Source: Nissolia schottii
Lineage: Eukaryota; Streptophyta; Magnoliopsida; Fabales; Fabaceae
Direction: 5' to 3'
Length of the DNA: 64,000 nt
Assembly: GCA_003254905.1 (NCBI GenBank)
Contig: QANU01042752.1
Span: forward strand, 509,413-573,412
Each line of letters begins with the position of its first letter. Positions within the stretch are counted from its first letter, which is position 1. The translations under genes and the position numbers were made by a program. Below, piece after piece: positions 49,681-62,971 of this stretch. The notes beneath the pieces are model-generated. The model was given only the letters and a program-made list of their open reading frames with translations, did not search any database and was not told the DNA's origin.

Positions 49681-50190
49681 GTGGGTTGTGATCAAAGTTG
49701 GGTGGACAGAATCAGTACGTCAATGGGATGCAACATTGGCTCTATTCCTTTTGTGTATTTAGAGATCTCCATTGGGGCGAATCTGAGATTTGTAAGTACA
49801 TGGCAACCGCTGATTGATAAAATCGAAGATAGATTGAGGATGTGGAGGACCAAATATATCTCTTAAGCTGGGAAAGTTGTGTTGATAAAAAAAAATGTGA
49901 TAAATAACCTCCCGCTATACTAGTTGAGCGAGCATATTCCAAATGCCTAAACAGGTGCGACAAAAATCACAAGCCAAAAGGAAATTGTGGAATCCCGCTA
50001 ATTATGTGGAGTCAGTTACAATTACCAAAGGAGCTTAATTGGTGGTTTAGGCATGGGTGATTTGGCCACAAAAAATTGAGCCCTTGTGTTCAAATGGTGG
50101 TGCCGTTTTGCGAAGGAGGAGGACTGCTCATTTTGGAAAAGTATAGTAGGCCAAATTGAATCTCTTGGTCTGGTACTTTGTGTGCTTTTG
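49681..50190 (+). pseudogene. LINE (L1-type) reverse transcriptase 3' fragment
   Basis: Broken frames show PFVYLEISIGANLR, LIDKIEDRLRMWRTKYIS, AGKVVLIK and, in another frame, GGLGMGDLATKN...FKWWCRF. These follow one another in the order seen in the C-terminal RT region of plant L1 elements. Stops and frameshifts show it is dead. Confidence 0.8.
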
Positions 50191-51875
50191 GAGTCTTTTA
50201 TCCATTTCGGGTGAGCTCGTTTAGCAGGCTGGCTCCTGTGAGTGCGTATGATAGGGTGAGGTTGTTATTCTTATATCTTTTGGAGTTATTGCTACGTGTG
50301 TGTGCCTACTTAGTGAAGTCTGAATATATGGTGGTTATAGATTAGGTTAAAACACAAATTGGTTTGTCAAGAGACACTAAAATTAAGAGAGAATCGACCC
50401 AACAAATTGATGGCATTCAGGTTATAATAACTGTAGGTTGTAATAACTATGAGGGACAAATTGTTTATAAATAAGAGTGATTTTCCTAAGTTTTAGGGGG
50501 TCTCAAGGAAGTCACACTCATAAAATACCTCTAACATCGATCCATCGCATTGACATTGTGTTTACCGAAGAAGAAGGATGCTAATTGTGTTTACTAAAAA
50601 TATAAGACTTTTTAAGTTTATAATGATATTTAATGTATTGAAAACTAAAAATTTCTTTTGCTCTTCTTTAATTAAAAATAAAATCCTAAATTTAATATAA
50701 TCAATTATTAACATAAAAGAAAACATAAAATCGTTAAGTTAATCATAGTGTTACTCTTGGAATAATTCAGCACAAAAGTTAGGCTGTGTATGTGGAAGCA
50801 AAATGTTTCAATTTTTATTTTTATGCATGATAATTGATAGCTGATAAGCAGACAGATACCATGGAAATTGGAAAGGTAGGATTGCCTTTCAGCCATGATC
50901 TAATTTTCCATAAGTTGGTTTTGTTAGGTGGCACCATCTTGCTAACTACCCATGACCCCATCATCATGCATATGAAAAAAGTAAACTAGATATTTTTATA
51001 CAACTCTTGGTCCTCCTTCATTCTTCTTCTGACTCTAGAAAACTATGTCTATAACCAACCAAGGCTGATATGGTCGGTTCAAATTGGCAATTTAATAGAA
51101 TTGGTGGGCTAAAGATTCAGATATAGATTATAAAATATATCCAATACTATTTTCATATTTTTCAACTTTTTGTAACCATATACAATTTCAATCTCTTATA
51201 AATTCTTTTGGTGCGTAATCTTTATATAAAATTTGATTCAATCTTCTTACTTATTATATAAATAATAGACTTACAATTCTTACTTACACCAAAACTAAAC
51301 TTTGAAAGACGAATTCATGAACAAACTAACAGAGTTAATTTTTTATAAGCAAATAAGTTATAGTTTTCCTTTAGAGAAAAGGTATGTTCTTTTTATAGCA
51401 TCAAAGGATACTTATATTCTCTATAGGATTGTTGCGGCATATATCATAATAAGATGATACTAATTTCTTATTCTAGTTTATTCTAGTTCTAGAATAGGAT
51501 CTCATTCAGTATGACCCTTACCAAATTCGTTTTACACAAAATAAGATATAGTTAATAAGGTTGTTGATTTGATGATTAATAATAAACACGTGCAGCATGA
51601 GCTACAACGTAATAATTTGGAACTATATATATTGATTTTAAGGGCTTGAATTAATTACTTTAACCAAAACGAAAAAGCAGAAGCATATTCGTGGCATATT
51701 CGCATTCTGTTCTAGAAAGAGGCTTTCAGCGTGTGATGCACGCCGTGAAGCTAGGCATGTTCATGTTCCCCAAAGTTGAAAATTCATATATTAATTATTA
51801 TGTGACTGTTCTCTTAAGGTGTTGCAATAGTCAATAGTCATATTCTTTGAAACGTGATGGCCGAAGCAAGCCACC
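50191..51875. other. Unassigned intergenic region
   Basis: No intact gene or clear repeat. The run near 50450-50530 is not coding in any frame I trust. Confidence 0.45.
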
Positions 51876-52643
51876 NNNNNNNNNNNNNNNNNNNNNNNNN
51901 NNNNNNNNNNNNNNNNNNNNNNNNNNNNNNNNNNNNNNNNNNNNNNNNNNNNNNNNNNNNNNNNNNNNNNNNNNNNNNNNNNNNNNNNNNNNNNNNNNNN
52001 NNNNNNNNNNNNNNNNNNNNNNNNNNNNNNNNNNNNNNNNNNNNNNNNNNNNNNNNNNNNNNNNNNNNNNNNNNNNNNNNNNNNNNNNNNNNNNNNNNNN
52101 NNNNNNNNNNNNNNNNNNNNNNNNNNNNNNNNNNNNNNNNNNNNNNNNNNNNNNNNNNNNNNNNNNNNNNNNNNNNNNNNNNNNNNNNNNNNNNNNNNNN
52201 NNNNNNNNNNNNNNNNNNNNNNNNNNNNNNNNNNNNNNNNNNNNNNNNNNNNNNNNNNNNNNNNNNNNNNNNNNNNNNNNNNNNNNNNNNNNNNNNNNNN
52301 NNNNNNNNNNNNNNNNNNNNNNNNNNNNNNNNNNNNNNNNNNNNNNNNNNNNNNNNNNNNNNNNNNNNNNNNNNNNNNNNNNNNNNNNNNNNNNNNNNNN
52401 NNNNNNNNNNNNNNNNNNNNNNNNNNNNNNNNNNNNNNNNNNNNNNNNNNNNNNNNNNNNNNNNNNNNNNNNNNNNNNNNNNNNNNNNNNNNNNNNNNNN
52501 NNNNNNNNNNNNNNNNNNNNNNNNNNNNNNNNNNNNNNNNNNNNNNNNNNNNNNNNNNNNNNNNNNNNNNNNNNNNNNNNNNNNNNNNNNNNNNNNNNNN
52601 NNNNNNNNNNNNNNNNNNNNNNNNNNNNNNNNNNNNNNNNNNN
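51876..52643. other. Assembly gap (768 N) followed by a 13-G run
   Basis: N at 51876-52643, then thirteen G residues (52644-52656). The G run may be a sequencing artefact at the contig edge. It lies just beyond the stop of the next gene, so the coding part is not affected. Confidence 0.95.
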
Positions 52644-52668
52644 GGGGGGGGGGGGGCAGAAGAACAAT

Positions 52669-52980
52669 TCAAAAAGCTTCGGATCCGTCGTCTTGATTCA
52701 TCCAATTAGCCATCCAAGAAACCTTGTTGTCAATAAGGGGTGGTTGTTGTTGCCGCCTCTTGCTGCTGTGACTAAGAACAAGGGAAGAGGTAGAAGCCGC
52801 CTTGACCAAGCTCCTAGGCTGTTGGTGCTGTTGGCTGTGAGGATCTTCGGTGGCGATGACGTCACCACCAGTTGGGGTTTGGAGAGGAAGAGCCGTGGGC
52901 TTGGAGGCCGGAGAAGAGGAAGAAGGTTTTGGATAGAAGAGATCGGTTGGGAAGAAATTGTATTGTTGAAGGCCAGCCAT
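52669..52980 (-). CDS. Small plant protein of unknown function, 103 residues
   Basis: Start at 52980 and stop at 52669-52671. The N-terminal MAGLQQYNFFPTDLFYPKP looks like the conserved head of a plant-specific family. The middle is Ser/Pro/Gln-rich and low in order. The C terminus has SWMANWMNQDDGSEAF. No signal peptide or membrane segment is seen. A TATA box and a 5'UTR of plausible length precede it, so I believe it is expressed. I know no function. Confidence 0.7.
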   Translation of the reverse strand: MAGLQQYNFFPTDLFYPKPSSSSPASKPTALPLQTPTGGDVIATEDPHSQQHQQPRSLVKAASTSSLVLSHSSKRRQQQPPLIDNKVSWMANWMNQDDGSEAF

Positions 52981-53035
52981 AAGAAGAATATTGAGAGTAT
53001 CTAACTTTGTTGCAACGAAATGTTTGTGTTGGGAC

Positions 53036-53075
53036 TTGGAATTTATAGACGCGCAATGAGAGAGAGAGAGAGGGT
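53036..53075 (-). promoter_or_regulatory. TATA box and GA microsatellite of the 52669-52980 gene
   Basis: CTATAAATTCC reads toward the gene at about 53047-53037, some 60 bp before the start codon. A GA/CT run lies at 53057-53075, typical of plant core promoters. Confidence 0.65.
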
Positions 53076-54030
53076 TTTATGTGTTGGTGGGCTTGAGAAT
53101 GCATTTCCTTGGAGAAGGGGTAGGTGCTAATGTGTGGTGTGTTGTGTGCCATACTTGTCGATGTTTACAATTTTACAATGTGCGTTTCGCACTTTTCTTA
53201 CTGTCTCTTTGCCCAATAAAGTATTTTATTTTTGTTTTCATTTTTTTCCCCCTCTTCCGAGGTATCCACTGCATGAAATAATGATTTGGCATACACTTGT
53301 TGGATAGATTTTAAAACTATTCCATGCTTAAGACAAAGATTGAATCCTCCACACTTAGTTTAAAAAAAAAGAATTTTTTTTTTATCTCATCTCAACTCCT
53401 GTGATTACCCAATAACATCTTCATAGATTACAACTAAAATTTATATACAAAACATATACAAAATTTTGCATTTTAAAGACACTGGTTAAAGAATTGAAAA
53501 ATAGAAAATTTAAAGGTTTCGGCATATTTAATGTATTAGAAAATTTAGTTAAGAGCTAATAACTTAAATGACATCTTCTCTAATCTTATAATATATCTAG
53601 TTCTATAAATAAAAAGAATAATGTTAAACTTTTTTAAATAACCTATAATGTATCTCACTAACACATCATCTATAATAATAATAAAAAAAAAAGCATTCAA
53701 CATCAAAAAATTTAAAATTTTAATTTTTCAATATTTTTTAATTATTTAACAAGTACTCTAAAAAATACTTACCAGCCAAACTCAGTAAAAATCACAATAA
53801 TCATTACACTTACCATTTCTCTTTTAATTTTTTCAACCTTGATTTGGTAACATATATTTTCTTTTAAGAATATGGATTTTTTTTCCAACTTTCATTTGGA
53901 GTTCTTATTATTAATTTCTATAATTTTATTTATGTATTTAGTTTGATTTTTAGTAAAAAAAATTAATTGCGAAAATTAAACCATGCCTCAAATATTTATA
54001 TGAAGACAATTACTATACATAAAAGACAAT

Positions 54031-54033
<3 letters not shown>
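53076..54033. other. Unassigned AT-rich region
   Basis: No gene or element was recognised. Confidence 0.45.

Positions 54034-54099
<66 letters not shown>
54034..54099 (+). repeat. (AAT)n microsatellite, about 22 units
   Basis: An uninterrupted run of ATA/ATT-phase triplets; a likely length-polymorphic marker. Confidence 0.97.
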
Positions 54100-54621
54100 T
54101 TAACAACAACATAAAGTTAAGTTTATCATGAATCCTACCCATGACATCATATCAACCAATTAATTTTATTTTTAATATCTATGTATTTATAATTATAAGA
54201 GTTTTCAATGAATGATATCATGTCATGTATAGAATATATGGTGAACCCAAGTCTATATTATCATTACTTACACAAATTATTACAATAACCTAATTTTCAA
54301 ACTTTCTTATAAAATAGAAATAGTAAATTATGAGTGGAGATTACGCTACCTAGAAGTGTTAAAAAGGATTGACACTCGACCTTCTTCACTACAATTTGGG
54401 CTACCTTAAGTCTACGAAAAATAATATTTTTGAAGGAAAAGATGTGTGCTTGGAGGATACAATGAGAATAACTGAATTTTGGTTAATTGAGTGGAAGAAG
54501 CTATGACAAATACAGGGCAATACAATTACAGCTATTTGATAATGATGTTGACTAAGCTCTAACATCACAAGCATACTTAATGACGACAATGGGTGCACAA
54601 TAGTCCTTTTTTTTATTCAAG

Positions 54622-55160
54622 CACTAATAGAAAAACACTGTCGATAGATTTTACCAGTGGATATATCTATAGATGTTACCAGTGAATTTTATGCTTTCAA
54701 TCTAACGGTAAATGTTTTTCACAAGTCTTTTGTTAAATATCATCATATTTATTGGAGGATAATTATCCGCTAATATATATTGGCATGAATTGACTCCAAC
54801 ACGTTACTGGCGGATATATATCCACCGGTAAATATTGAATTATACATTAGTACGATGAGAATAATATCTGCTAGTAATAGTTTGTTTGTAATAAATTTAG
54901 TGTTTAGGATTTAAGGTTATTAAATTTATGATTTATATTATTCTTTAGTAAACAATCATGTCATAGCAAGACACCGAAATTGTAATTACGATGTATCTAA
55001 TGTAGCTAATGCATTATCGATGATCTATATGTCGTTGGATACTTCCTGACACAAAATCCACTGGAAACGCTAAAATCCGACGGTAAATTGACAAAATCCA
55101 ACGGAAAATTGACAAAATCCGCCACTAAATCCATCAGTAGAGAGTGTTTTTCTAGTAGTG
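54622..55160. mobile_element. Short non-autonomous CACTA element, 539 bp
   Basis: The left end CACTAATAGAAAAACACTGT and the complemented right end CACTACTAGAAAAACACTCT form the TIR. AAG flanks both sides (54619-54621 and 55161-55163), the 3-bp duplication of this superfamily. The subterminal parts repeat GGATATATATCC-like motifs also seen in the 28039-30996 element. There is no coding capacity. Confidence 0.88.
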
Positions 55161-55163
55161 AAG

Positions 55164-57438
55164 TGCGCTTTTCTCGGGGGCTATTGGGTCTTGTAAAAGT
55201 GTTGAAGAGGGCCTAAAAGGTGCACTTTTCTCTTTTTGGGTTCCCTTAAATAGTTTCGGGAGGAGTACTTTTTTTACTCCCTTAAAAATCAAGGGGTTTG
55301 TGGTTTGTCCCCTTAGGTGTCTCCTAAAAAAGTTTTTAATGAGATTTTTCTTGCCTTAGCCAAGCATTATTGAGCCAGAAGGGAGGGTAACCATGCTTAT
55401 ACTTCTTTTTTCTGACATTGTTTTGTCAATAAAAGAAGGTGATATATTTATCTATAAAAAGAAACAGAAATAACAAATTACACGAGAAAATGACAACAAA
55501 CAATTAAAAATAAATTACAATATTGTAGAAAATTAACTCCAAAAGACTCAGCTTTCAAAAATAGAGGAGAAAATGGAACTAAAAAAACCTAACAACAATG
55601 TCAACCACAAAACCACAAGACGAAAAACAATACAAATCACAAACTAATAGAAATTTTCTCAAACACCGACTAGGCATACAACATTTGAATGGTGATCAAG
55701 AACCCAAAAACATTAAACATAGAACAAATTGCATAAACAAACAAGAAGATGATGAAATACCTCAAACTAGATTAATAGAAAGTGTTAGACTATATCCTGC
55801 CCTAGCACTAAGTATTTAGCTACTCATAGATATAATGAAATTGAATGAAAGAAACATGAAAATGGTAGAAGCGAGATTGGAAGAAGAATAGAGGTCTTGG
55901 ATTTCTCCCTTGATCTCTGTCTTCAAATTTCACTCTCATAGGGTTTATTTCCCTTTCAAAGCTTTCCATAAATGGAAAAATTGATTCTTGAATCGAAATA
56001 GGTTAAGCTCATTTTATACTTGCCCCCAAAATAGCCAATTTATGGTCTAAACATGTGACAAAGGTAGCTCAAAATGCTTGCGCATTCAAAATGATGCTCA
56101 AGCATTTTACAACAATAACAAATTATGCTTCTAAGCTCAAAATACTTGAGTGTTCAAAATAATGCTCGAGCATGCGTTTTGTGTCCTGATGAGATTCATG
56201 TTTCTGATGGCAAAATGCTTGAGCAGTCAAATGTAATGATCAAGCGTTTTCTTGCTTTCTTGATGCTTAAAGACTTCTTTTTGCTATTTTGGCCCCCGAG
56301 TACTTCTCTTGGCTACGTCTCCTATTGAAGCTCTTAACTTGAAATCAATGAACAAAGCCCTAAAAATGCCTAAGATACATGATGTTATCCGAAAACTACC
56401 CAATTGAAACTAAATCCAATAGTGAACTAAATGAAATAAAACTATAGGAAAAAGTAATGGTTAGTTCCTAACTATATGCAAAACTCAAGAAAAAATAACT
56501 CTTATTGAAGAATTATCACTTTGTGACACTTCACTTGAAGATGTTTCACTCGATCATGGTGTCCCATGTCGGTCAAAACCCTCCATAAGTATCCTTCTCC
56601 AATTAGTCAACTCTCAATGCAAGCACCATTTGTAATGAGTACAAGTTATTGGGAGCCAAAAACTAGCCATTAGGGAGAACCTAAGTCCTTATAAGGCATC
56701 CTATTCAAGGTTGTCGTGAGGCTCATTATAGATTTCGTAGGGAGTATGACTCTCTTGGTGTTATCCTCCTATCAAAGGCAATCCTATTTAGGACTTGCAA
56801 TTGCTCCATATCCAAGACTTGAACTTTAGAACATTGATTAAGGGGAAGTAATTTAGATCTTTTGAAGTGAAATCCTGACGTTAGAGAAAAAAGTGAGGAG
56901 TCTACATCCTTGGTACAGTCAAGTACATTGCGTATGTGCCTCACTTTATTAATTCAAGGGTATTCAAGGAGAAGGAATATTTGCACCCTAGCCGACCATG
57001 TATTGGTTTAATTATATTTTTTCTTATAATAAATATTTGAAGTTTAGATATAACTAATATCTAATATATATTTGATAAAAATTTGAAATGTGGTAGTAGA
57101 AAAAGGAGGATTCTCTAGTAACCTTTGATATATTTACCATTTCTCACTAAAATTTATAATTTTTTTATTTTTAATAATTTTTAAAACTAAACTTGTCAAA
57201 TTTTGTTAATCATTTCATATTTTATATGATTTTGGTAAACTTTTAACTCGTCAAATTATTAAGTAAAACCAACTCGGAAGAATTTTAGAGACTCAAAAGA
57301 TTATTGGACTTTATGATAAACTTTTACATAAATTTTATATTAAAAAGTATTAATGTACCGCATTAAAATATAATTCATGTTAAAACATGAAACAATAACA
57401 AATTTTGATAAGTTTAATTTTAAACATTATTAAAAGTT
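55164..57438. other. Unassigned region with TGCTTGAGC-type repeats
   Basis: Between 56070 and 56250 the phrase AAAATGCTTGAGC and its complement GCTCAAGCATTTT recur at least four times in variants with ATGCTCGAGCATGC-like palindromes. This resembles LTR-type sequence, but no ends were found. The block at 55170-55420 could be a LINE or LTR 3' part. No intact gene. Confidence 0.45.
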
Positions 57439-57526
57439 ATGATTTTAGTGAGAAAAGATAAATATCCAATAAGGTAACGGAGAATCCTGCAACAACAATA
57501 GTAGTTGTAAAAATATATATATATAT

Positions 57527-57557
<31 letters not shown>

Positions 57558-57680
57558 NTTGAAAGATATGATTTTAGTGAGAAAAGATAAATATCCAATA
57601 AGGTAACGGAGAATCCTGCAACAACAATAATAGTTGTGTATATATATATGTGTGTGTATATATATATATTTCTTTTGTAA
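57439..57680 (+). repeat. 129-bp tandem duplication with (AT/GT)n runs
   Basis: ATGATTTTAGTGAGAAAAGA and the following AATCCTGCAACAACAAT occur twice, 129 bp apart, each followed by a long TATATA/GTGTGT run. A single N near 57558 lies at the junction, so the exact copy number is uncertain. Confidence 0.88.
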
Positions 57681-59283
57681 TCAGTTGTAAGTATTCTTCC
57701 ATCACTAAACTGAAGTTTATATATTAAAATGAAAAACTTAAATTTATATATATCACTTAAGCTTGTTGCATGAATTTGTGGAATAGCAATTGCCAATTGT
57801 TCAGGATTGGGGCCACAAGTGAAATCAGTTTGGGCAACCAAATAAGATACTGGGCCCGTAGATACTATTCTTCCAATTTGTGTGGATGTGCACTCCTCTC
57901 TCCGTTGACCAAAAACAAAAATATTCCCCTCATACTATTATTTTTATTTTATTTTATAGAACATATAAAGTTCAAACACATAGGGGTATTTGGTAATTTC
58001 AATAACCGGGTTAACTAGTTGGAGTGTACATTATCTCCTTTGGTATTCTTGAAGTGACAGGAATGAAAAACTTCGACGAGAATGTAACAATTGCATCCAA
58101 GATTTTGCTAAAGTGTAATGAAAAATAAATAAATAAATAAATAAATAAGCATCTAAAAATTTATAAATAGTAATAAAATAAATTATTTTATTAACTTGAA
58201 TCGTTTGTGTCTTTGTTCATTGTTTGACAATGGAGATAATAGTGCAAAGTGAAAATCAGAGAAAGATAGAATTTGATGAGACGAGAATGTGAAATAAGAT
58301 TATAGATTTTAAATTAAAAGAGAAAGAATCTTAAACCTGAAAAAATTGGTGACAAGTGAAAACTGAATTTGTGAAAAAAAAAAAGAAAAAATTTGATGGA
58401 AAAAACCAGTTTAAAATAAAATAAAAAATCAAATTTTGAGTTTTAACACAATTTTTATAAAATTAGATCCAAAAGTACTTAGTTAACATGATTCGTAGAT
58501 TGCCAAAAATATTAGTTGGAGGCTTAAACCATCCAACCGCACGAAGGAACTCTCTTATTGTTACCGGTGGTGGATCTAGAACATTAAGTTAGTGGGAGCA
58601 AAAGTAAAACAGATAAGTACTATATGTTTTTTTACCTTAGTTAATTGCAAATTTTTCCTGAGAAATATATTAAAAAATATTAAGTAATTAATTTGTTCAT
58701 GCAAATTCTATTAAAAAAATTAATTTAATCATAACATTTTAAAATTTGACATCAATTTAATTTAATTATTAAATCTCCTTAATTAATCTTAGTTGTCTGA
58801 TATAACGGTTGAACTAAATTGATATTAAATACAAATGAAAATTAAAAGAGTAGAAACAAATACAAAATACTTATTATAGGAGAATATTTGCATCTAGTCT
58901 TGGCTCTTTAGTTGAAAATAGAGGCAAAATGATAAAAAAAAATAATAATAAGGAAAAGCAAATGGACAAAGACTTAATGGAAGAAACTTTAAGGAAGCGA
59001 GGAACTATATGAAATAATGAAAAATTATGTGCTAAATATTTGGTGCACAGGAACAGAAATAAGAGAAAATGGTGAACTCTAGGGGACTTGATGTCTTTGG
59101 TGGGTGCATGGAGTATAATGAAAAGAAAAGATTGGTGATAATTATACTTCATTCAGCCTAATATTATTAGTTTCTATATTTTTTTTTAAGTAGAGCATTA
59201 AAAAAGTGATACCACAATTTTTTTTTTATTTACTTTATTTTTTAATATTGGTGAAATGAAACTTGATAAAATATTAGGACAAT

Positions 59284-59286
<3 letters not shown>
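57681..59286. other. Unassigned region with microsatellites
   Basis: An (AATA)n run lies at 58123-58148. A short minus-strand stretch near 57841-57760 (VAQTDFTCGPNPEQLAIAIP) looks protein-like but has no exon partners. Otherwise nothing was assigned. Confidence 0.4.

Positions 59287-59326
<40 letters not shown>
59287..59326 (+). repeat. (AT)n microsatellite, 20 units
   Basis: Uninterrupted AT dinucleotide run. Confidence 0.97.
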
Positions 59327-59328
<2 letters not shown>

Positions 59329-59878
59329 CAAAAGTTATATTGGTGATAATAAGTTTAAACTTAGAACTTTATGCATGTAATTATAATTAATAAAAAATTT
59401 CAAAATACTTGTGGGGGATGTGCCATCTATTTCTTGCATCCGCCCCTTATTATTACTCTCCGCAGGGAAGGCTTTTTGTTAGAGCATACAAAAACTACTT
59501 TTCCTCATAAGGATCCTCAGCTCCTTGAACAAGTAAACGGTGAGGGAGAAGGTGGGGTGGCGATGGGAGGAGGACTATTTGGAGGCAGCATGGAGAAGGA
59601 ACTGGCTACAGGAGGGTGACTGAGCTGTACGTGTTGCTGCGGAGGAGGCTAGTTGCGTGTGTGGCGGTGCAAATATCGACAGAATGAGAAAAATTAATGC
59701 ATAAAAATTTGACAATGATTTGATAAAAGAATGAGTTTATTTTATAGAATAAAGTGAGATTTTTTTGCTCTAGAATAAATAAAATGGTAATGAATCTTAT
59801 TTTTTATTTTATTGATTTAAGAGCAAAATTTTACTCACTTTATCCTCTAAAATAAGTTCACTACTTAAAGAATTCAAA

Positions 59879-60194
59879 TAGGACTGTCAAAATGAGTCTG
59901 ACCCCGAGTTCGACCCGTTTATCTGGTTAAATGGATGGATCAAATGTATAAAATCTGACCCGCGAATATCAAAAGCCCGTTTAGGCCCAGACCGTTTAAC
60001 CTGCGGGCCAACTCGTTTAATATTAACATAGGCAAAACTCGCGGACTAACCAGTTTATCTACATAAATGGACGGACCAAACATATAAAAACCGGCCCATA
60101 AATGATAAAAGTCCGTTAAGGCTTGACCCATTTAGGCCTGCGAGTTAACTAGGCTGGACCTAAATGGGCAAGGCTGACCCATTTGATAGCCCTA
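59879..60194. mobile_element. hAT-like MITE with 8-bp target duplication
   Basis: Left TAGGACTGTCAAAATGAGTC and the complemented right end TAGGGCTATCAAATGGGTC form an imperfect TIR. RATTCAAA lies on both sides (59871-59878 and 60195-60202, first base differing), an 8-bp duplication as hAT elements make. The interior has many GACCC and GGCCC phrases and no frame. Confidence 0.8.
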
Positions 60195-60202
60195 GATTCA
60201 AA

Positions 60203-61113
60203 CATTTTCTCCATGTTAAAAAGTCACCATAATGACTCATTTGTTTCCATGGGGGTGGAGTGCAACTGTGCTTACTATTTTCGGGGTTTAGTGTTGGATC
60301 TTGAAAGCTCAAGGGATGTGATTACTATTTTTTTTCAATCATAACTGAATAAATAAACAACAACAATATAGAATGGAGTTGATTATTCAATAAATATATG
60401 TCGACGATGAACAATATTTGAAGCATTAATATAACTTGGATTCATATGATTTTATATTTTGGTATACGGATTCATAAGATTCTATTTTTACGTTGACAGC
60501 GACCAATTTTTAAATTTTGGACGGTTAATGATTTTTTTAAAAATAAAATAACAAATTCATCATTACAATTTAACCACATAACTTTTATTTTACCTGAAAT
60601 TTCGATCCGTCTCAATCACCTTTCAACTCGTCTATTGATAATATAACAAACGGTCACTACATAAGTATACTCCAAAATTTGATGATTCTCCGTCTTTAAC
60701 TATTTTTATCTTCGGCCTTTTGCAAATATCACTCACATTTTTTTTTTGTACATCTGACATAATAATATATAATAATAAAGGAGAATAATTAAACCAAAAA
60801 TAATAATAAAAGAGAATAATTATAGGGTCATCTAATCAATTTTTGCCATATTATGAAAAAATAGTTGACTCTCTTTTTTCATTATTTAAAAGGTCATACA
60901 TATAAAATAATTTGATTGAATGATTGTGTAGAAAACTTTACATTAACAGTGAAAATCAAGTATTCTGGTTATAAAAGTGATATATTAGCAATTTGTTTTT
61001 TCATGCAGTAAATGAATGAGTCATTAGAAGAAGACTCCTCCAACTGAAGATGCTTGCAATGTTAAGATGACTCACTAATCACATTGTTATGGAGAAATCA
61101 ATCAAATCAATAA
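60203..61113. other. Unassigned region
   Basis: AT-rich; no gene or element was recognised. Confidence 0.45.
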
Positions 61114-61311
61114 ATGAATGGAGGAGGCATGAGGTCATCGAAGATGCTTGATCTATGCTCATGCAGATTGAAAAAAGTTAAAATAAAAGTATCATTTGAG
61201 GAATTGAAAGCTTATTGTATGCTTGTCAAATTCTTACTTGGTTATTGGATATTAAAATACATTAAATATTACAAATTGCACAACTGTGGGAAGAGATCCA
61301 TTGACATATGA
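61114..61311 (+). pseudogene. Possible FBD-domain fragment
   Basis: A 65-residue frame contains a CRLKKVKIKVSFEELK segment and VKFLLGYWILKYIKYY, which resembles the end of FBD domains found in plant F-box proteins (L-K-x-V ... E-L ... K-F-L-L-x-x-x-x-L-K). No F-box or LRR region lies beside it. The match is weak. Confidence 0.3.
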
Positions 61312-62971
61312 CACCTTCGCTTGTTCTTATAATGATGCCTAGTCCTGGAAGTTTTTGTATATTTTTTTTACCTCATTAAAAATGAAATTATGAAATAGGG
61401 CAGACACGTAATTTTGATTTCATGGGACATAGAATTGGGCTTGATGAGACACCATTTTTTTTTCCTATCTTGGTCCTTGTATTTCTATTCTCGTCTCCAG
61501 TCTCTCCTCTCCAACCAAATGCTTCTTAGGAGTCCTTAGAATAATTACAAAAATAAAATAAAATTGTGAACCAATATTAAATTTTCGATTATTAATTATG
61601 CATTTGCAAAACGAAACAAACACGATTATTAACAAGTTGACGGTGGCTAGGGTAGTTTATGGGTGTTGCACGGGCTATCTTTCTCCTTGTTAGGCCAAAG
61701 CCCCCTAATGGGTTAGTTAAAAAATTGGAGAGGATAGGTGAAATAACATCATTGTTGACTCGTGACAAAAATTAAAACAACACTATTATTGACTTTTTTC
61801 TTTCTCTCTTTGTTTTTTTTAATCTTTTTTTTTTAAAAAAATTGGCATTATATCCTTTCTTAGGATGCAATCTGAGTCCCTGTGTTATTTTAGTTTTAAT
61901 TTATATGCGATCTATTGGCGTTGAAAGAAAATCATGAGGAGTTGAATGAGCATAATTTAATCGTGCAAAAAATTGAAGGTGTTCAACTTACAATACATGA
62001 AGAGCTCCTTGCTGAGGCAATGGTTTGAAGTAGTTTTATGTTCTACTAGTGTACTTTGACAAGCACAAAATGTCTATTGAGTATTGAACATAAACCACAA
62101 CGTGAAAGAAAGAATGAAAATAGATAGTGAAATTAGAAAGAAATTAACATGAAAATATAGGTGATTGAATTTTAATAGTGTGGTTTTTTTTTAAACCGAT
62201 TTTTCAAAAGTTGTTACAAATTAAAAAAAGAACAAAAAATAATTATGGAGTGGATTAAATAACTACCTAGAAGGTAAAATAGTGGATAAAGGATAAAAAG
62301 GAGGGGAAAAAAATAGACAGAGAATCCCCTTTATTTAATTGTATTCATGCTATTTTAGAAATATAGAATGCTTATATCTTCTATTTGTTTCTATCAAATG
62401 TCTCAATAACAATTATAGGAACATACCACAATATGAAATACGTAAAGAATGGAATGCATGTTAGCATTTTTTGTTTGAGCATTGAGAATGTGAGTGAATC
62501 AAGATCCATGTAGGAAATTTGCAATAAACTATTTTGCAGTGTATATATAGTACAGTCAATGCACCAACAAAGTCCTCTTTATAGGCTATCAGACTACCTT
62601 CTTTTGCCATTAAAAAACACTGCACATATGGCCTAGTGTGTAAATAAATGAGTTTATTGCAAAATTTTCCTAATAAATAAATGAAATTTTCCTAATAAAT
62701 AATAAGAGAAGCACTGAAGCAGGGTATAGTATTGGCCTTCTAATCAAGTTCAGGACAGTACAGTTCAAGAGCTACCCTGCCTTGGCATGTGAGCCCCTCA
62801 CATCTTTATATATGTGACAAACAGGTTATCGAGCAAACAAGTCCTCTGGGGATATTTTTAATTCCAACCTTTTTTTACTCAGCACATTGTCTTTGTGTGT
62901 AACTGAAAAACGTACAAGTTATTAAACATTTTAGGATATAAATCTATTTTTTTATTTTCTTCCTGTTGCAG
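61312..62971. other. Unassigned region
   Basis: AT-rich with no supported gene or element. Confidence 0.45.

Noticed and set aside
51791..53004. Long frames spanning the second N gap
   Set aside because: They consist mostly of unknown residues; only the frame 52669-52980 is supported.
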